The notes: generated from the letters alone by a model not told the origin. A DNA stretch of 27,544 nucleotides from an uncultured Clostridia bacterium (GCA_948528155.1 CAOSZT010000013.1:1-27544), one strand, 5' to 3'. Counted from the stretch's first letter, positions 15,220-26,500 are shown. Numbers and translations are program-made.

Positions 15220-18200
15220 TTATTCTCTCTCTTGATTCCTGTCTTTTTCGTTATTTTCTAACTCATCAGAATCAGAAGTGTCTAATACTTGTTTCTCTTT
15301 TTCATTGATATTTAATGAGATATTTAGTTTATCAAGTTCCTCCATTTTTTCTTTTAGCTCGTTTTCTTTAGTAAATGGCTTTTCAACTTCCACTTTAGCA
15401 GTTTCTAACTGTCTTTTGACATCTTCTAAATTTTCAGTATAATGTTTGATATTATAATCTAGATCATCAAAACTATTATCAATTCTTTTGATATTACCAT
15501 AAACATCTGTACCTAGATCAATTTCAAGAGTAACACTATGTTTAATATTAAGAGTAAATGACTTTGACATCGAATCAAAACCTAGTTCTAATTTAAAACC
15601 TCTATATTCTCCAATTTCTTCTGGCTCTTTACTTTGTTTTTTAGAACATAAATCAAGTATTGCATTTCCAGCATCTTCTTTTTTAGTGTACTCAATGCCT
15701 TTTAAAATCATTTTAGAAAAGCCGTCATCATTTGGTTTAGTATTTTCTTCTAGGTGCTTTTTGTCCTCTGTATATAACTTGATTTTTTCTTCGTATTCTC
15801 TTATTCTTTTAGGATAGCTTTGTGTTATTCTATCTTGTAAGTCATATATTTGGTTTAAGTAGTTTTGTTTTAATAGTTTAAGTTTTGATACTTCTGCATC
15901 TAACTGTGTTTTCTTTAGTATATCAGGATTTCCTGTTGCTAAGGCTTTTATTTCTCCATAAGATAATGCTTTCTCATCAACATCTTCTGCTGAACGTACT
16001 GGAGTCTTTGAAGTCATAATTTGTGATATGAATTTCTGCTTTGTTTCTACAAGTTGGAATAAGTAAGCATCAAAAGTTTGCTCTGTTACATAAGTATAAA
16101 TATGAACTTGCTTATTTTGATTACCTTGTCTAACTCCTCTACCATTTCTTTGTGTAAGGTCAGCAGGTCTCCATGGACAGTCTAAATGGTGTAATGCAAT
16201 AATTTTATCTTGTACGTTTGTACCAGCTCCCATTTTACTTGTACTTCCTATCAAGATTCTTATTTCGCCTTTTCTAACTTTACTAAATAATTCTTTCTTT
16301 TTAGTTTCACTATCAGCCTCATGAATAAAAGCGATTTCTTCTCGTGGAATGCCTTTCTCCATTAATTTTAATCTCATGTCATTATAAACATCAGTAAATA
16401 CATATTTTCCATTTTCATCATATACTGGTTCAAATTGCTTTGGAGTCGATAAATCGCAGAATACAAGTTGTGTTAGCTTTTCAGCTTTATTATCTTCCCA
16501 TATCTTATAGATATTTTCACAAGCTACATTTACTTTACTTCCTGCATAGTCTTCAAGCATATCATTTTGTAATCTTTGGTCTAGTGCTAGTTTTCTACCT
16601 TCATTTGTTATTTTTAGCATATTATCTTCGCTGGGATCAACATTGCTATTTCTTATTTCTTCTGCTCTTTCTCCTAATTCCTCTACCATATCTTTTTGCA
16701 TTTGACTAGGTTTAACAACAACATTATGATTTACTACTTCTGGAGTCGGTAAATTTAATGTTTCTGCTGTTTTTATATCAGCAACTTGTTTGAATAATGA
16801 CATAAGCTCGGGTAAGTTATGAAACTTAGCAAAGCGTGTCTTAGCTCTGTATCCTGAGCCCGTTGTATCAAGTTCTACAGCTGTAATTGTTTCGCCAAAT
16901 ATACTAGCCCAGTTATCGAAGTTTTCAAGTCCAGCTTTTACTAAATCATCATATTGTAAATATCTCTGCATTGTATATAATTCAACCATTGAGTTACTAA
17001 CTGGTGTACCAGTAGCAAATACAACACCTCTACCGTCTGTAATTTCGTCCATATACCTACATTTCATAAATAAATCGCTACTCTTTTGTGCCTCTGTTTG
17101 AGCTATACCACCTACATTGTGCATTTTAGTATATAAAAATAAGTTTTTGAACCCATGTGCCTCATCTACAAATAGCTTGTCTACTCCTAGTTGCTCAAAT
17201 GTAACAACGTCATCTTTTCTATCTCTTTTATTTAATTTTGCTAGTCTATCTTCAAGTTTCCTTTTACTTTTCTCCATTTGCTTAATAGTAAAGTTTTCTG
17301 CTTTATCTCTTTTAGCCTCATCTATTGCATCTAAGATAGAATTAATTTGATTTCTTATAAGATGTTCTTGCCTTTCTTCTGACATAGGGATTTTTTCAAA
17401 CTGACTATGTCCAATAATTACTGCATCAAAATCTCCTGTTGCAATACGTGAGCAAAACTTCTTTCTGTTAGCTGTTGCAAAGTCCTTTTTAGTTGCTACC
17501 ATTATATTTGCTGATGGATATAGTTGTAAAAATTCACTTGCAAACTGTTCTATAATATGATTTGGAACGACAAAAAGCGACTTGTTACAAAGTCCAAGTC
17601 GTTTACTTTCCATTGCTATTGCAATCATTTCAAATGTTTTACCAGCTCCTACTTCATGAGCAAGTAATGTATTTTTACCATATAATCCGTGTGCTACTGC
17701 ATTATTCTGATGTACTCTTAAAGCTATTTCAGGATTCATACCTACAAAATTTAAATGACTTCCATCATATTCTCTAGGTCTAATATTATTGAACCTATCA
17801 TTATAAAGTCTTACAAGCATATTTCTACGTTTAGGCTCTTTCCATATCCAATCTAAAAATTCTTGTTTAATTTGTTCTTGTCTGCCTTGCACGATAGCTG
17901 TTTCTTTTGCATTAAATTTTCTCTCAGTTGTTCCGTCAGAATGATGTATTGTATCAAATACTTTAATATCTTTTAAATTTAATGTTTTTTCAATGATTTC
18001 ATAAGCATTAAATCTATTTGTACCATAAGTTTTATTAGCTTTTACGTTACTACTATCATAATTCTTTTGAGTTAAGTACCATTCAGAAGTTAATTTACTA
18101 AATCTAACCCTTATTGCAGATTTATAATGTTCAGGTGTGCCTAATAATTCATATACGAACTGTTCAATAGTTTCAGTAGGTATCCATGTAGCACCTAATT

Positions 18201-21200
18201 TTATTCCTATCTCTGTTGCAGTTAAGTCTGGTGGTTGTACTTTTTTTAGCTCATCAACATTGATTTGAAATTCTGGATGTGTTTCAACTAGTGATTCTGC
18301 AAGTTTTAATTTTTCTCTTACATTTCCACTTAAATATTCATCTGCTGGAACATATTTATTATCTTCCATTGGTAGTTTAAAGATAGCACCTTTAAGTTCT
18401 TTTATAATTTCTTCTTGTGTTTTATCTGTAAGATTTGACATATATTCTAAGTCAACTCTTGCTTTTTCAGCTAGTGATAAAATCAAAGCCTCATTTGCTG
18501 TATCAACATGAGTAATCTCTTGATATGCTTTAATTGTTCTTTTAGTGAACATATCAGCTTTTCGTAAGAATTTACCCTCACTATCTAATACTTCCAAAGA
18601 ACATAATAAGTAATAGCTACTATCATCAGAAAATGCTAAACTATTTCCTCTGCTATTTATTATGCCATATTTCTTAACGAAGTTATCATATAGTCGATTT
18701 AATTTTCCTTGAGCTAGTTTTATTTGTTCTTCTGAAAAATCTTCTGTTTGTAGGTCAATTAATTCTCTTACACAGTCCCTTAATTCTATCATACCCTTTA
18801 TTCTATTAGTTGTAGTTACTGGTAAGTTTTGCTCTATCATTATACTGTTTTCTCTAAAATAAACTTTACCATCAACTACTGTAAAAGAAAAGTTCTTGAC
18901 ATTAGGATCTGCTGGTATTGTATTTGTTTCTTCTGCCTCAATATCTCCATATTCAAAATCTTCTATCTCACTGTCTAAATTTTCTATTGCCTCGTTTAGT
19001 AAAGTTGATAATTCTATTCCATCAAAAGGTTTGCAAGTAGAATCATATCCATATTGAGTACTTTTCATTTCCATTTGACCTAATATCATTTGTGGATTAT
19101 CTACAAAGTATTTATTCATTGTAATGCCGTTACTGTCAGTATCAAGATTTACCCATTCGGGCATAATGTCAGTCATATTTTCTCTTTTTTGTAAAAAGAT
19201 AATATCTGATGTTACTTCTGTACCAGCATTTTTAGTAAATGTATTACTTGGGAGTCTTATAGCTCCAATTAAGTCAGCTCTCTGTGCTATATATTTTCTA
19301 ACCTCTGAATTTTGTTTGTCCATTGTGCCTTTAGAAGTTATAAAAGCAATTACTCCTCCTGGTCGAACCTTATCTATTGTTTTTGCAAAGAAATAATCAT
19401 GGATTTGTAATCTATATTTATCATAACGTCTATCTCTAACCTTAAAATCTCCAAAAGGGACATTACCTACAGCAACATCAAAAAAGCTATCTGGTAAATC
19501 TACTTTTTCATAACCTTGTACTGCTATTGTAAATTTTTGATATAGTTGTTGTGCTATTCTACCTGTTATACTGTCTATTTCAATTCCATACATTTTACAG
19601 TTTTGTAATTCATTTGGCAACATTCCAAAAAAGTTTCCAACACCACAACTAGGCTCTAGTATGTTTGCCTCTTTTAATCCCATGTTTTGAAGTGCTTGAT
19701 ATATAGTTCTAATTACTACTGGTGGTGTATAAAAAGCAGTCAATGTTGAACTTCTAGCTTGCTCATATTCTTCATCAGTAAGTATGGTTTTAAGTTCTTT
19801 ATATTGTTCTGACCAACTCTCATTATTTTCATCAAATGCTTGTTGTAATCCACCCCAGCCAACATATTTTGATAATGTTTTCTGTTCTTCTTTAGTTGCA
19901 TATCTATTCTCTTGTTCACACTTTTTTAATACGTTTATTGCCTCAATATTCCTTTGAAATTTCTCTCTAGGAGTACCAATACCTAATTCGTTGTCTGTAA
20001 TTTCAAAATTGTTCCTATCGCTTTCTGACACGTCTGGATGCAATATATAATCTTGTATTTTACTTCTGCTACTTATTGGCTTTGGATTTTCTTTTAGCAG
20101 GTTACTATCAATAGTTACTTTAAGTTCTTCTTTAGGTTTATTACGCTCATTATTATAGTATAAGTTTTCAAAAGTTAAGATATTTTCTTCTCTAAATATT
20201 GGATATAAAATATTCAAGTCTTGTAAATTAATAATATCTCTATCTGTATTAATCTCATTAATTTGATATTTCTTGTCAGATTCTAAATAAACAATATCTC
20301 CAACTTTATAAGGCTTTTCAGTATTGATTTGTCGTTCATTTTCTACTATTACAGTTTCTTCAATTGTTTCATCAGTTATTCTTTCTTTATATGATGATTC
20401 AATTACTTCAGTAGTTTCTTTAAGTTCTATATTTTCAATACTATCAGCAGTTTCAGTAACTTTTAAATGCTCATTTGAATAATTTTCTTTTATTTTTCTT
20501 TCAAATTCTTCTAAGCCCATTTGTTTATCGAATATTGGAAAACTAGGATCATGTAAAGTTACTGTATTATTATCAATAGATGCAATTTCATATTCATCTG
20601 CACCAATATAAACAGAATCTCCTAAATGATATTCATAGTGAGGAACTCTTTTATCTAGTATTGAAATCAAAACTTCAACTTCATGTCTGTTTATATCTGT
20701 ACTATCTAGACTATCTCTAACATTCTGTAATGCTTTTACATAGTCTGCAACATTAGCATTATCATTAATATCAGCTTTTACAATTTCAATATTTTGTTCA
20801 TCAGTATTTAAAGCTTTAGAATCATCAGAATAATTATAAATGTCTGCTGGATTTACAAATTCATATACTCTTTTAGCTAGTTCATTTTCTTGCTTATCTT
20901 TAGTATCTTCTTGCTCACGAGCTAATCTTTTTTCAGACTTTCTCATAATTTTAGCTTTTTCTTGTTCATCGAGCCATTTAGGATATTCTTCTAACTCTTT
21001 TGGATTAAGGTATCTATTTAATTTAATTAATGCCTCTATCCTTTTTGCTATATAATTCCAATTAAATAATTGTTCTCTAGCACTTTTATCAAAATACCCT
21101 CTATTAAATTTTATACCCTTTGCATCGTGCCACTCTCCAATTCCAGATCTTCTTACTGTTGCTGAACTGCCACCGTCACCATACATTCTTTTTAAGAAGT

Positions 21201-22947
21201 CAATATTTTCTTTAGTTGATAGGCATTCCTCAAACTGTTTATATATGCTAAACTTTAAATCTTGATGTCCTTCTTGTAAAAATCTATCTACGAACTCTTG
21301 CGAAAATTCAAAATCTTCTATCTTATTATTTTCATCAATTAAATTTTGTTGTTCTGTTTCATCTATTGGCTTTTGGTATCTATCTTTTAATTGATGTAAA
21401 AGAATCATAGCCTCATAATGATATGTCAAATCTTCCCATTTTACAAAACTTTCAGCTTTTTCTATATCTTTTGAAATAGAAGATTCAAATTCATTTTGAG
21501 CAAACAGTACGCCATTTTCATATTTTTGATAATTAAATATAGAATTATCAATGCTTATTTCAGTATTATCATTATTAAATATACTTTTTAAATAATCAGC
21601 TCTTTTTTGTATATCTTTTTCTTTATTGAAAAATTCAACTATTTCGCTATTAGGCTGTAATAAAAAAGTTGTTGTAGCAAGAATTTGATTTATTTTCTCA
21701 TCTACAACAACAAAACCTGTATGATTTTCTTCATTATAAACTTCTAAACGTAAATTAGCTCTCTGGTTACTATCTCCTCTGCTGTGAACCTCAAGTTGTT
21801 CATTAGTCGAACCCAATTCATTTGATTGTTGGCTTTCATCTCCTCTGTTATTCCCTGCTCCTTCGCCATATTTTCTACTATTTGATTCACTCTCTTGGTT
21901 GCTGTTTTCTGTATTTCCGTTAAGTGTTTGTTTAGGTTCTGGTTCATCACTAGTATTGTCAATTCTGCTTTCTGATGTTCCTTTAAGAAGCGGTATCTCA
22001 TTCTGGCGTATTTCCCTATTGGAATCTCCTCTTTCTCCATCACTAGGTTCGGTATATTGTAATCTCCTTTTCTTGTGTATGTTATCTCGTTCATAATCAA
22101 CTCCTCCTTTTTCATTTTCTATGGTATTAGCATATATTTGTTTATTGATTTCTTCAATTGTGCGATTTTTTAAATTTTCATTTTTTTGCAAAATAAAAAC
22201 TGTTTTTGCAATTTCTCTTAATGCCATTTCTGCAATATCACTTACTGCTTGTCCTAAAACTGTCACAGTTTCTTGACTATTAAAATAACTAATATAAGAA
22301 AAATCTTGTAGATCCATTTCGTTTTTAGGATTAATACCACATCTTGTCATTATCATATATGAAACACTTGCCATTGCAGTAATCTTAAATAAGTTTTCTA
22401 TATCACTTTCTTCTAAACCATTTAATGCAGTTCTACTTTTATGATTTAACATTTGCTGCATATAATCTTGGATATTATCTTCAATTAAATTAAAGCCTGT
22501 TGTATTTATTGCTCTAGCCAGTGTTCTATTTTTTTCATCAGTATCTTCACTAAATATATCTCCAAAATTACTTTCTAAAGTATCGATTACCTCATTTTCA
22601 TATTCTGGTTTTATAGTCCATAATTTATATTCAGTATTATTACGATTATGAGTGTCTGATAAGTCGAATACTATTCTAAAAGGAAATTGACTATTTTCAT
22701 CTTTTGAAAATACAAATATACCATTTGCACCTTTGTTTACCCATCTTCTTAATTTTTTATTCCATTCATCTAGTTCTGCACAAGCTCGTGCATCAGGTCT
22801 TTGTGCATATATAAGAATTTGGTCATCAAAATCATATTTAAAATTCCATGAACTACTGTCAAGGAATGCTAGCCAATTATCTGTATCTTTTGTTACTTCA
22901 CTTATAGTATCTCTATATAGTTTTCTAGTTTCTAAAATTTTTCCCAT
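15220..22947 (-). CDS. Giant DNA methylase-SNF2 helicase (LtrC/DarB-like)
   Basis: The 2575-residue protein has, in order: an N-terminal ArdC-like region (residues about 1-110, with DDQILIYAQRPDARACAELDEWN); a hydrophilic linker rich in N, E and S (about 285-400); the large-polyvalent-protein part (GDGGSSATVRRSGIGEWHDAKG near 600); two KOW-like repeats (YHLGDSVYI near 770, YKVGDIVYL near 880); an N6-adenine methylase domain with motif I EPSCGVGNFFG near 1100 and motif IV GNVPFGDFK near 1160; and an SNF2-type helicase with Walker A HEVGAGKTFEM near 1765, DEAH box VDEAHGFKNL near 1930, TGTPVSNSMVE near 1985 and QRNGRGVRQGN near 2270, then a coiled coil. Phage P1 DarB has the same methylase-helicase plan and protects injected DNA from restriction; that role is inferred here. 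AGGAGG precedes ATG 22947. Confidence 0.92.
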   Translation of the reverse strand: MGKILETRKLYRDTISEVTKDTDNWLAFLDSSSWNFKYDFDDQILIYAQRPDARACAELDEWNKKLRRWVNKGANGIFVFSKDENSQFPFRIVFDLSDTHNRNNTEYKLWTIKPEYENEVIDTLESNFGDIFSEDTDEKNRTLARAINTTGFNLIEDNIQDYMQQMLNHKSRTALNGLEESDIENLFKITAMASVSYMIMTRCGINPKNEMDLQDFSYISYFNSQETVTVLGQAVSDIAEMALREIAKTVFILQKNENLKNRTIEEINKQIYANTIENEKGGVDYERDNIHKKRRLQYTEPSDGERGDSNREIRQNEIPLLKGTSESRIDNTSDEPEPKQTLNGNTENSNQESESNSRKYGEGAGNNRGDESQQSNELGSTNEQLEVHSRGDSNQRANLRLEVYNEENHTGFVVVDEKINQILATTTFLLQPNSEIVEFFNKEKDIQKRADYLKSIFNNDNTEISIDNSIFNYQKYENGVLFAQNEFESSISKDIEKAESFVKWEDLTYHYEAMILLHQLKDRYQKPIDETEQQNLIDENNKIEDFEFSQEFVDRFLQEGHQDLKFSIYKQFEECLSTKENIDFLKRMYGDGGSSATVRRSGIGEWHDAKGIKFNRGYFDKSAREQLFNWNYIAKRIEALIKLNRYLNPKELEEYPKWLDEQEKAKIMRKSEKRLAREQEDTKDKQENELAKRVYEFVNPADIYNYSDDSKALNTDEQNIEIVKADINDNANVADYVKALQNVRDSLDSTDINRHEVEVLISILDKRVPHYEYHLGDSVYIGADEYEIASIDNNTVTLHDPSFPIFDKQMGLEEFERKIKENYSNEHLKVTETADSIENIELKETTEVIESSYKERITDETIEETVIVENERQINTEKPYKVGDIVYLESDKKYQINEINTDRDIINLQDLNILYPIFREENILTFENLYYNNERNKPKEELKVTIDSNLLKENPKPISSRSKIQDYILHPDVSESDRNNFEITDNELGIGTPREKFQRNIEAINVLKKCEQENRYATKEEQKTLSKYVGWGGLQQAFDENNESWSEQYKELKTILTDEEYEQARSSTLTAFYTPPVVIRTIYQALQNMGLKEANILEPSCGVGNFFGMLPNELQNCKMYGIEIDSITGRIAQQLYQKFTIAVQGYEKVDLPDSFFDVAVGNVPFGDFKVRDRRYDKYRLQIHDYFFAKTIDKVRPGGVIAFITSKGTMDKQNSEVRKYIAQRADLIGAIRLPSNTFTKNAGTEVTSDIIFLQKRENMTDIMPEWVNLDTDSNGITMNKYFVDNPQMILGQMEMKSTQYGYDSTCKPFDGIELSTLLNEAIENLDSEIEDFEYGDIEAEETNTIPADPNVKNFSFTVVDGKVYFRENSIMIEQNLPVTTTNRIKGMIELRDCVRELIDLQTEDFSEEQIKLAQGKLNRLYDNFVKKYGIINSRGNSLAFSDDSSYYLLCSLEVLDSEGKFLRKADMFTKRTIKAYQEITHVDTANEALILSLAEKARVDLEYMSNLTDKTQEEIIKELKGAIFKLPMEDNKYVPADEYLSGNVREKLKLAESLVETHPEFQINVDELKKVQPPDLTATEIGIKLGATWIPTETIEQFVYELLGTPEHYKSAIRVRFSKLTSEWYLTQKNYDSSNVKANKTYGTNRFNAYEIIEKTLNLKDIKVFDTIHHSDGTTERKFNAKETAIVQGRQEQIKQEFLDWIWKEPKRRNMLVRLYNDRFNNIRPREYDGSHLNFVGMNPEIALRVHQNNAVAHGLYGKNTLLAHEVGAGKTFEMIAIAMESKRLGLCNKSLFVVPNHIIEQFASEFLQLYPSANIMVATKKDFATANRKKFCSRIATGDFDAVIIGHSQFEKIPMSEERQEHLIRNQINSILDAIDEAKRDKAENFTIKQMEKSKRKLEDRLAKLNKRDRKDDVVTFEQLGVDKLFVDEAHGFKNLFLYTKMHNVGGIAQTEAQKSSDLFMKCRYMDEITDGRGVVFATGTPVSNSMVELYTMQRYLQYDDLVKAGLENFDNWASIFGETITAVELDTTGSGYRAKTRFAKFHNLPELMSLFKQVADIKTAETLNLPTPEVVNHNVVVKPSQMQKDMVEELGERAEEIRNSNVDPSEDNMLKITNEGRKLALDQRLQNDMLEDYAGSKVNVACENIYKIWEDNKAEKLTQLVFCDLSTPKQFEPVYDENGKYVFTDVYNDMRLKLMEKGIPREEIAFIHEADSETKKKELFSKVRKGEIRILIGSTSKMGAGTNVQDKIIALHHLDCPWRPADLTQRNGRGVRQGNQNKQVHIYTYVTEQTFDAYLFQLVETKQKFISQIMTSKTPVRSAEDVDEKALSYGEIKALATGNPDILKKTQLDAEVSKLKLLKQNYLNQIYDLQDRITQSYPKRIREYEEKIKLYTEDKKHLEENTKPNDDGFSKMILKGIEYTKKEDAGNAILDLCSKKQSKEPEEIGEYRGFKLELGFDSMSKSFTLNIKHSVTLEIDLGTDVYGNIKRIDNSFDDLDYNIKHYTENLEDVKRQLETAKVEVEKPFTKENELKEKMEELDKLNISLNINEKEKQVLDTSDSDELENNEKDRNQERE
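21744..22094 (-). CDS. tnpV: TnpV-family protein nested in the methylase-helicase gene
   Basis: A 116-residue protein starting MNEITYTRKGDYNIPNL, with IGKYARMRYRFLKEHQKAE, VNQIVENMAKEQGITEEMKA and MNWVRLMNNLRFTAEEIVTRELIYV. This is the whole TnpV pattern known from Gram-positive transposons and ICEs. It is read on the same strand as the giant gene but shifted by one base, and covers the part encoding the low-complexity linker of that protein. The ATG at 22094 is chosen over the frame opening at 22115 because AAGGAGGAG ends 6 nt before it. The function of TnpV is not established. Two conserved features, the strong site and the recognisable family, make it a genuine overlapping gene. Confidence 0.85.
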   Translation of the reverse strand: MNEITYTRKGDYNIPNLVMEKEEIPIGKYARMRYRFLKEHQKAELTILVMNQNLNKHLTEIQKTATKRVNQIVENMAKEQGITEEMKANNQMNWVRLMNNLRFTAEEIVTRELIYV

Positions 22948-22965
22948 GTAGTAGTTCCTCCTGTA

Positions 22966-23274
22966 CTATTTTCTTTTCATTAGCTCTGTATAATCCCTAT
23001 CTGCCTCTAATACTTCAAATGCAGATATTAATAATACTATTAACTCTGATGCCTCTTTGGGATAAAAGGCAACATCTATAATTGCTATATCTCCGTTTTC
23101 ATCTTTTTTTGGAATTGGATACATTAAAAGCATTTTCTTCAATTTACTTACTTTTTCTTTCCATTCCTCAGTTACTATGTTTTCTTCTTGAAATGAAAGT
23201 ATTGTCATTAGTTTATTAAAGTTATCTTTATTTACCATAAATTTAACTGATGGATTTGTAACTCTTTCTATCAT
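22966..23274 (-). CDS. Small protein, function unknown
   Basis: A 102-residue protein (MIERVTNPSVKFMVNKDNFNKLMTIL ... KVSKLKKMLLMYPIPKKDENGDIAIIDVAFYPKEASELIVLLI ... EVLEADRDYTELMKRK). I recognise no family. It is predicted soluble with mixed helix and strand. The start overlaps the stop of the preceding gene (ATGA, 23274-23271) and it ends with TAG 19 nt before the giant gene, with that gene's AGGAGG site in the gap, so the three are co-translated. Position suggests an ICE backbone accessory protein. Confidence 0.68.
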   Translation of the reverse strand: MIERVTNPSVKFMVNKDNFNKLMTILSFQEENIVTEEWKEKVSKLKKMLLMYPIPKKDENGDIAIIDVAFYPKEASELIVLLISAFEVLEADRDYTELMKRK

Positions 23275-23510
23275 TGTTTTTTCTCACTCTCCTCATCTAT
23301 ATCTATTCCAGCTAAAAACTCTATTATTTTTCTTTTTGCTACTGCATCTCTAAAGTCCATTACTAGACTTTTTTCAACTGGTGTAAATTTCTTATTTATT
23401 TGATCTAAATTCTCCCATTTTATTGTTCTAATTTTATTTGTTGTTGTATAACCACTCTCAAACAACTTATCTAAAGTCTTTAAAATTTGAATAGTTGTAT
23501 ATCTTTTCAT
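23271..23510 (-). CDS. Small protein, function unknown
   Basis: A 79-residue protein, MKRYTTIQILKTLDKLFESGYTTTNKI ... KFTPVEKSLVMDFRDAVAKRKIIEFLAGIDIDEESEKKQ. The TTIQILKTLDKLFESGYTT segment looks like part of a helix-turn-helix, but the match is too weak to name a family. GGAAGTG about 10 nt upstream serves ATG 23510. It is the first gene after the hairpin that separates the adhesin from the backbone operon, and overlaps the next gene by four bases. Confidence 0.66.
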   Translation of the reverse strand: MKRYTTIQILKTLDKLFESGYTTTNKIRTIKWENLDQINKKFTPVEKSLVMDFRDAVAKRKIIEFLAGIDIDEESEKKQ

Positions 23511-23530
23511 ATATTTAACACTTCCTTTTT

Positions 23531-23580
23531 TAGCAAGTAAAAGAGGTAGCCTATTTTAAAGCAACCTCTACGACTTACTA
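23531..23580 (-). terminator. Imperfect hairpin after the adhesin gene
   Basis: AGAGGT (23542-23547) pairs with ACCTCT (23564-23569), extended inwards by GC/GC and outwards by AGCAAGT/ACTTACT (23532-23538 with 23573-23579, one mismatch). On the minus strand the T run is short and within the outer stem, so this may be a weak terminator or an RNA processing site between the adhesin and the next operon. Confidence 0.5.
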
Positions 23581-23587
23581 TTTAATT

Positions 23588-26500
23588 TTATTTACTTGAG
23601 TTTCTCTTTTTGTATTCATAAGCTCCAATACCTGCTAAAGCTAAAGCTGACATAGAAAGTAAAGCAATCCATAATTTTATGTTGCTATTATCTCCTGTGT
23701 TTGGAGTTTCTATTTTGACATTTTCAAATTCAAAACTATATATTCCATCTTCGCTTTCTTCAACTAAATTATCATTTATAAATACACCTTTGTCATTAAT
23801 CTCGACTTTTACAACATCATCTGACTTCATATAATCATTTGGTGCTTGAATCTCTTTGATATAATATGTTCCATATCTTAAATCATCAAATAAAATAGTT
23901 CCATTTTCTTGATCTGAATGAATTTCTTTTATAAGTTTTGTACAAGCTTCATCTTCATAAATTCCAAAAGAAAAATCTAACTTGATTACTTCTTTTGTTT
24001 TAGAATCTATTTTTACTAATTGAACATTTTTTAATATAGGCATATCTTTCATTTCAACTCTTTGAGTTTCTTTATCTTCACTAACTGTAAATTCTATTTC
24101 TTCTGCTTGTTCATATCCATAAGGGCAAGTAGTTTCTTTCAAAATATAAGTTTTATTTTCTTCAAGTCCTACTACTCTATGTGGCTCTTTTGTAGAAGTC
24201 CATTTATCTATTGTTTCTCCTGTTTCTTTATCAACAACTTCTAATTCTGCACCCTCAAGTTCATCTCCAGTTACTAAATCAGTTTTTACAATTTCTAAAA
24301 TTTTATCTATCATTACAACTTTTTGAGTTTCTTTATCTTCGCTAACTGTAAATTCAATATCAGTAGCTTTTACATAACTATCAACAACAATTTCTTCGTG
24401 TAATACATAATTTTCTCCCTCTATAAGTCCATTAACTTTATGTGGCTCATCAGTAGAAACCCATTTATCAACTATATTCTTTGTTCTCGTATTAGTTACA
24501 ACTAAAGTTGCTCCCTCTAACTCATTTCCTGCAATATCTTGTTTTGATATTTCAACAATTTTATCTATCATTTCTACTTTTTGAATTTCTCTTGTATTTT
24601 CTACTGTAAATTTAACATCACTAGATTGAACAAATCCATCTGGTGCAAATTCTTCTCTTAATATATATTTTTTGCCTACAACTAATCCCTCTATTTTATG
24701 AGTTTCTTCTGTTGAAGTCCAACTATCTATTACATTTTCATTCTCATCTAATACTGTTAGCTCTGCTCCAACTAATTCTTTTTGTCCTATGATGTCTGTC
24801 TTGCTAAATTCTACTATTGTTGTATCGTTTGTAATATCTTTCTTTTCTTCATATATTTTTGTTGTTAAATCTTTTTGTTCAAATTTAACTTCGTATTTTT
24901 TATCATTTAAAACTAAACCATCTAATGTTTTTGTTTCTTGTAATTCATAAATTCCCATTGGCAAATCTGATAATTCAAAGTTTCCATCTTTATCAAGATT
25001 AAATACTTTTACTACTTGTCCTTTTTCATAAATTATACTTCCATCTGCCATATCTAAAATATTTTCTTTTGCTGTTAATTTAAACTCTATTCCAGATAAA
25101 TCAGAAATATCTACTAATGATGTATCAACATCTTCTCTTATAGCAACACTCTTATCAACAATAAGTGTTCCAGTAGGTTGCTCATTCTCAACATCAACAG
25201 TTATATACGCATCAAAATCTTCATCATATTTACAAGTTTCATTACCTCTATTAACTTCAAAAACTATTTCTTCATCTAATTGTAAAAATCCATCTGGAAC
25301 TTTTACTTCATTTATTTTATAAGTTCCTGCCACAAGTTTTGTTTCTGTATAAGCCACACCATTTTCATCTGTTGTCCAAGTATCGAAACTTTCTCTACCT
25401 AGTTTGCAATTAACTCTTTCCCAATTATTATTTTCTGTATTTAATTTGTATAATGAAAATGTTGTATTAGAAAATGTAACTGTCTTTCCTGTTTTTTTAT
25501 CTTTCTTTATCATTTTTATATAACTTTCAAATGGAGTATCATTTTCGACTAATTCTTTTATTACATCTGGACTATTTTTATCTATAACTACTTTAAATGG
25601 TTTTACTGGATTTACCCATATTGATGGACAATAAGTTTCTTGAACTGTGTATTCTCCATAAGCTAGAAGTCCACTTATTCCGTGTCCTGTATTTTCTGTT
25701 TTAAATACTGAATATTCATCTTTGCTAAATTCATCTAAATGTTTTAAAGCCTCGTCAAAACTTCCATAATAATTTACATACTTTGTTAAAATAGCTGTAA
25801 ATTCTGCCTCTGGTATAATAGGAGCAGTATCATTTATGATTGAAGAAACTTTAATTACTTCAAACTTTGCTTTTTCTACTTGATTTGTAAAAGTATCTTC
25901 TGCCTTTATAACTCTTGTGTGCATATCTTTATATTGTAATGTTATATTATGAGTTTCATTATCTGTTAAATATCCATCTGGGACTTTTGTTTCTTTTGCA
26001 TAGTAACTACCCATTGGTAACCCTTTTAAAATATTATCTTCTGTAATTAAGTTAGCAGTTTTACTTCCTGTTGAAATATTTATTTTTGCAATTCCATTTG
26101 AATTGAAAGTAAATGTTGCTATTTTTTCATCTGCTGAAAAGTATTTTACTGTTTTTGCTACATTATAAATATCATTTTTTGCATATAATGTATATTCTGT
26201 TCCCTCTAAAGTTGCATCTCCGTGATGTGAAGTTCCGTCAGCTCTGTTTTGATTTCCTGTTTCTCTATCAGTTTTTATTAATTTTATTTCTCCTGTTGGT
26301 TCATAATTTTTGAATGTTACCTCTGATGTTTCATTAACTTTAACATCTATTTTTTGTACTGTTTCATCTAGTAAATATCCAGTAGGCACGTTAGTTTCTT
26401 TTACATAGTATGTTCCAGGTGCTAATCTTTGAAATGATATTTGATCATTGCCATCACTTGTTCCAGTTCTTATTTTTTGAGTGCAGTTTGCATCTCTATA

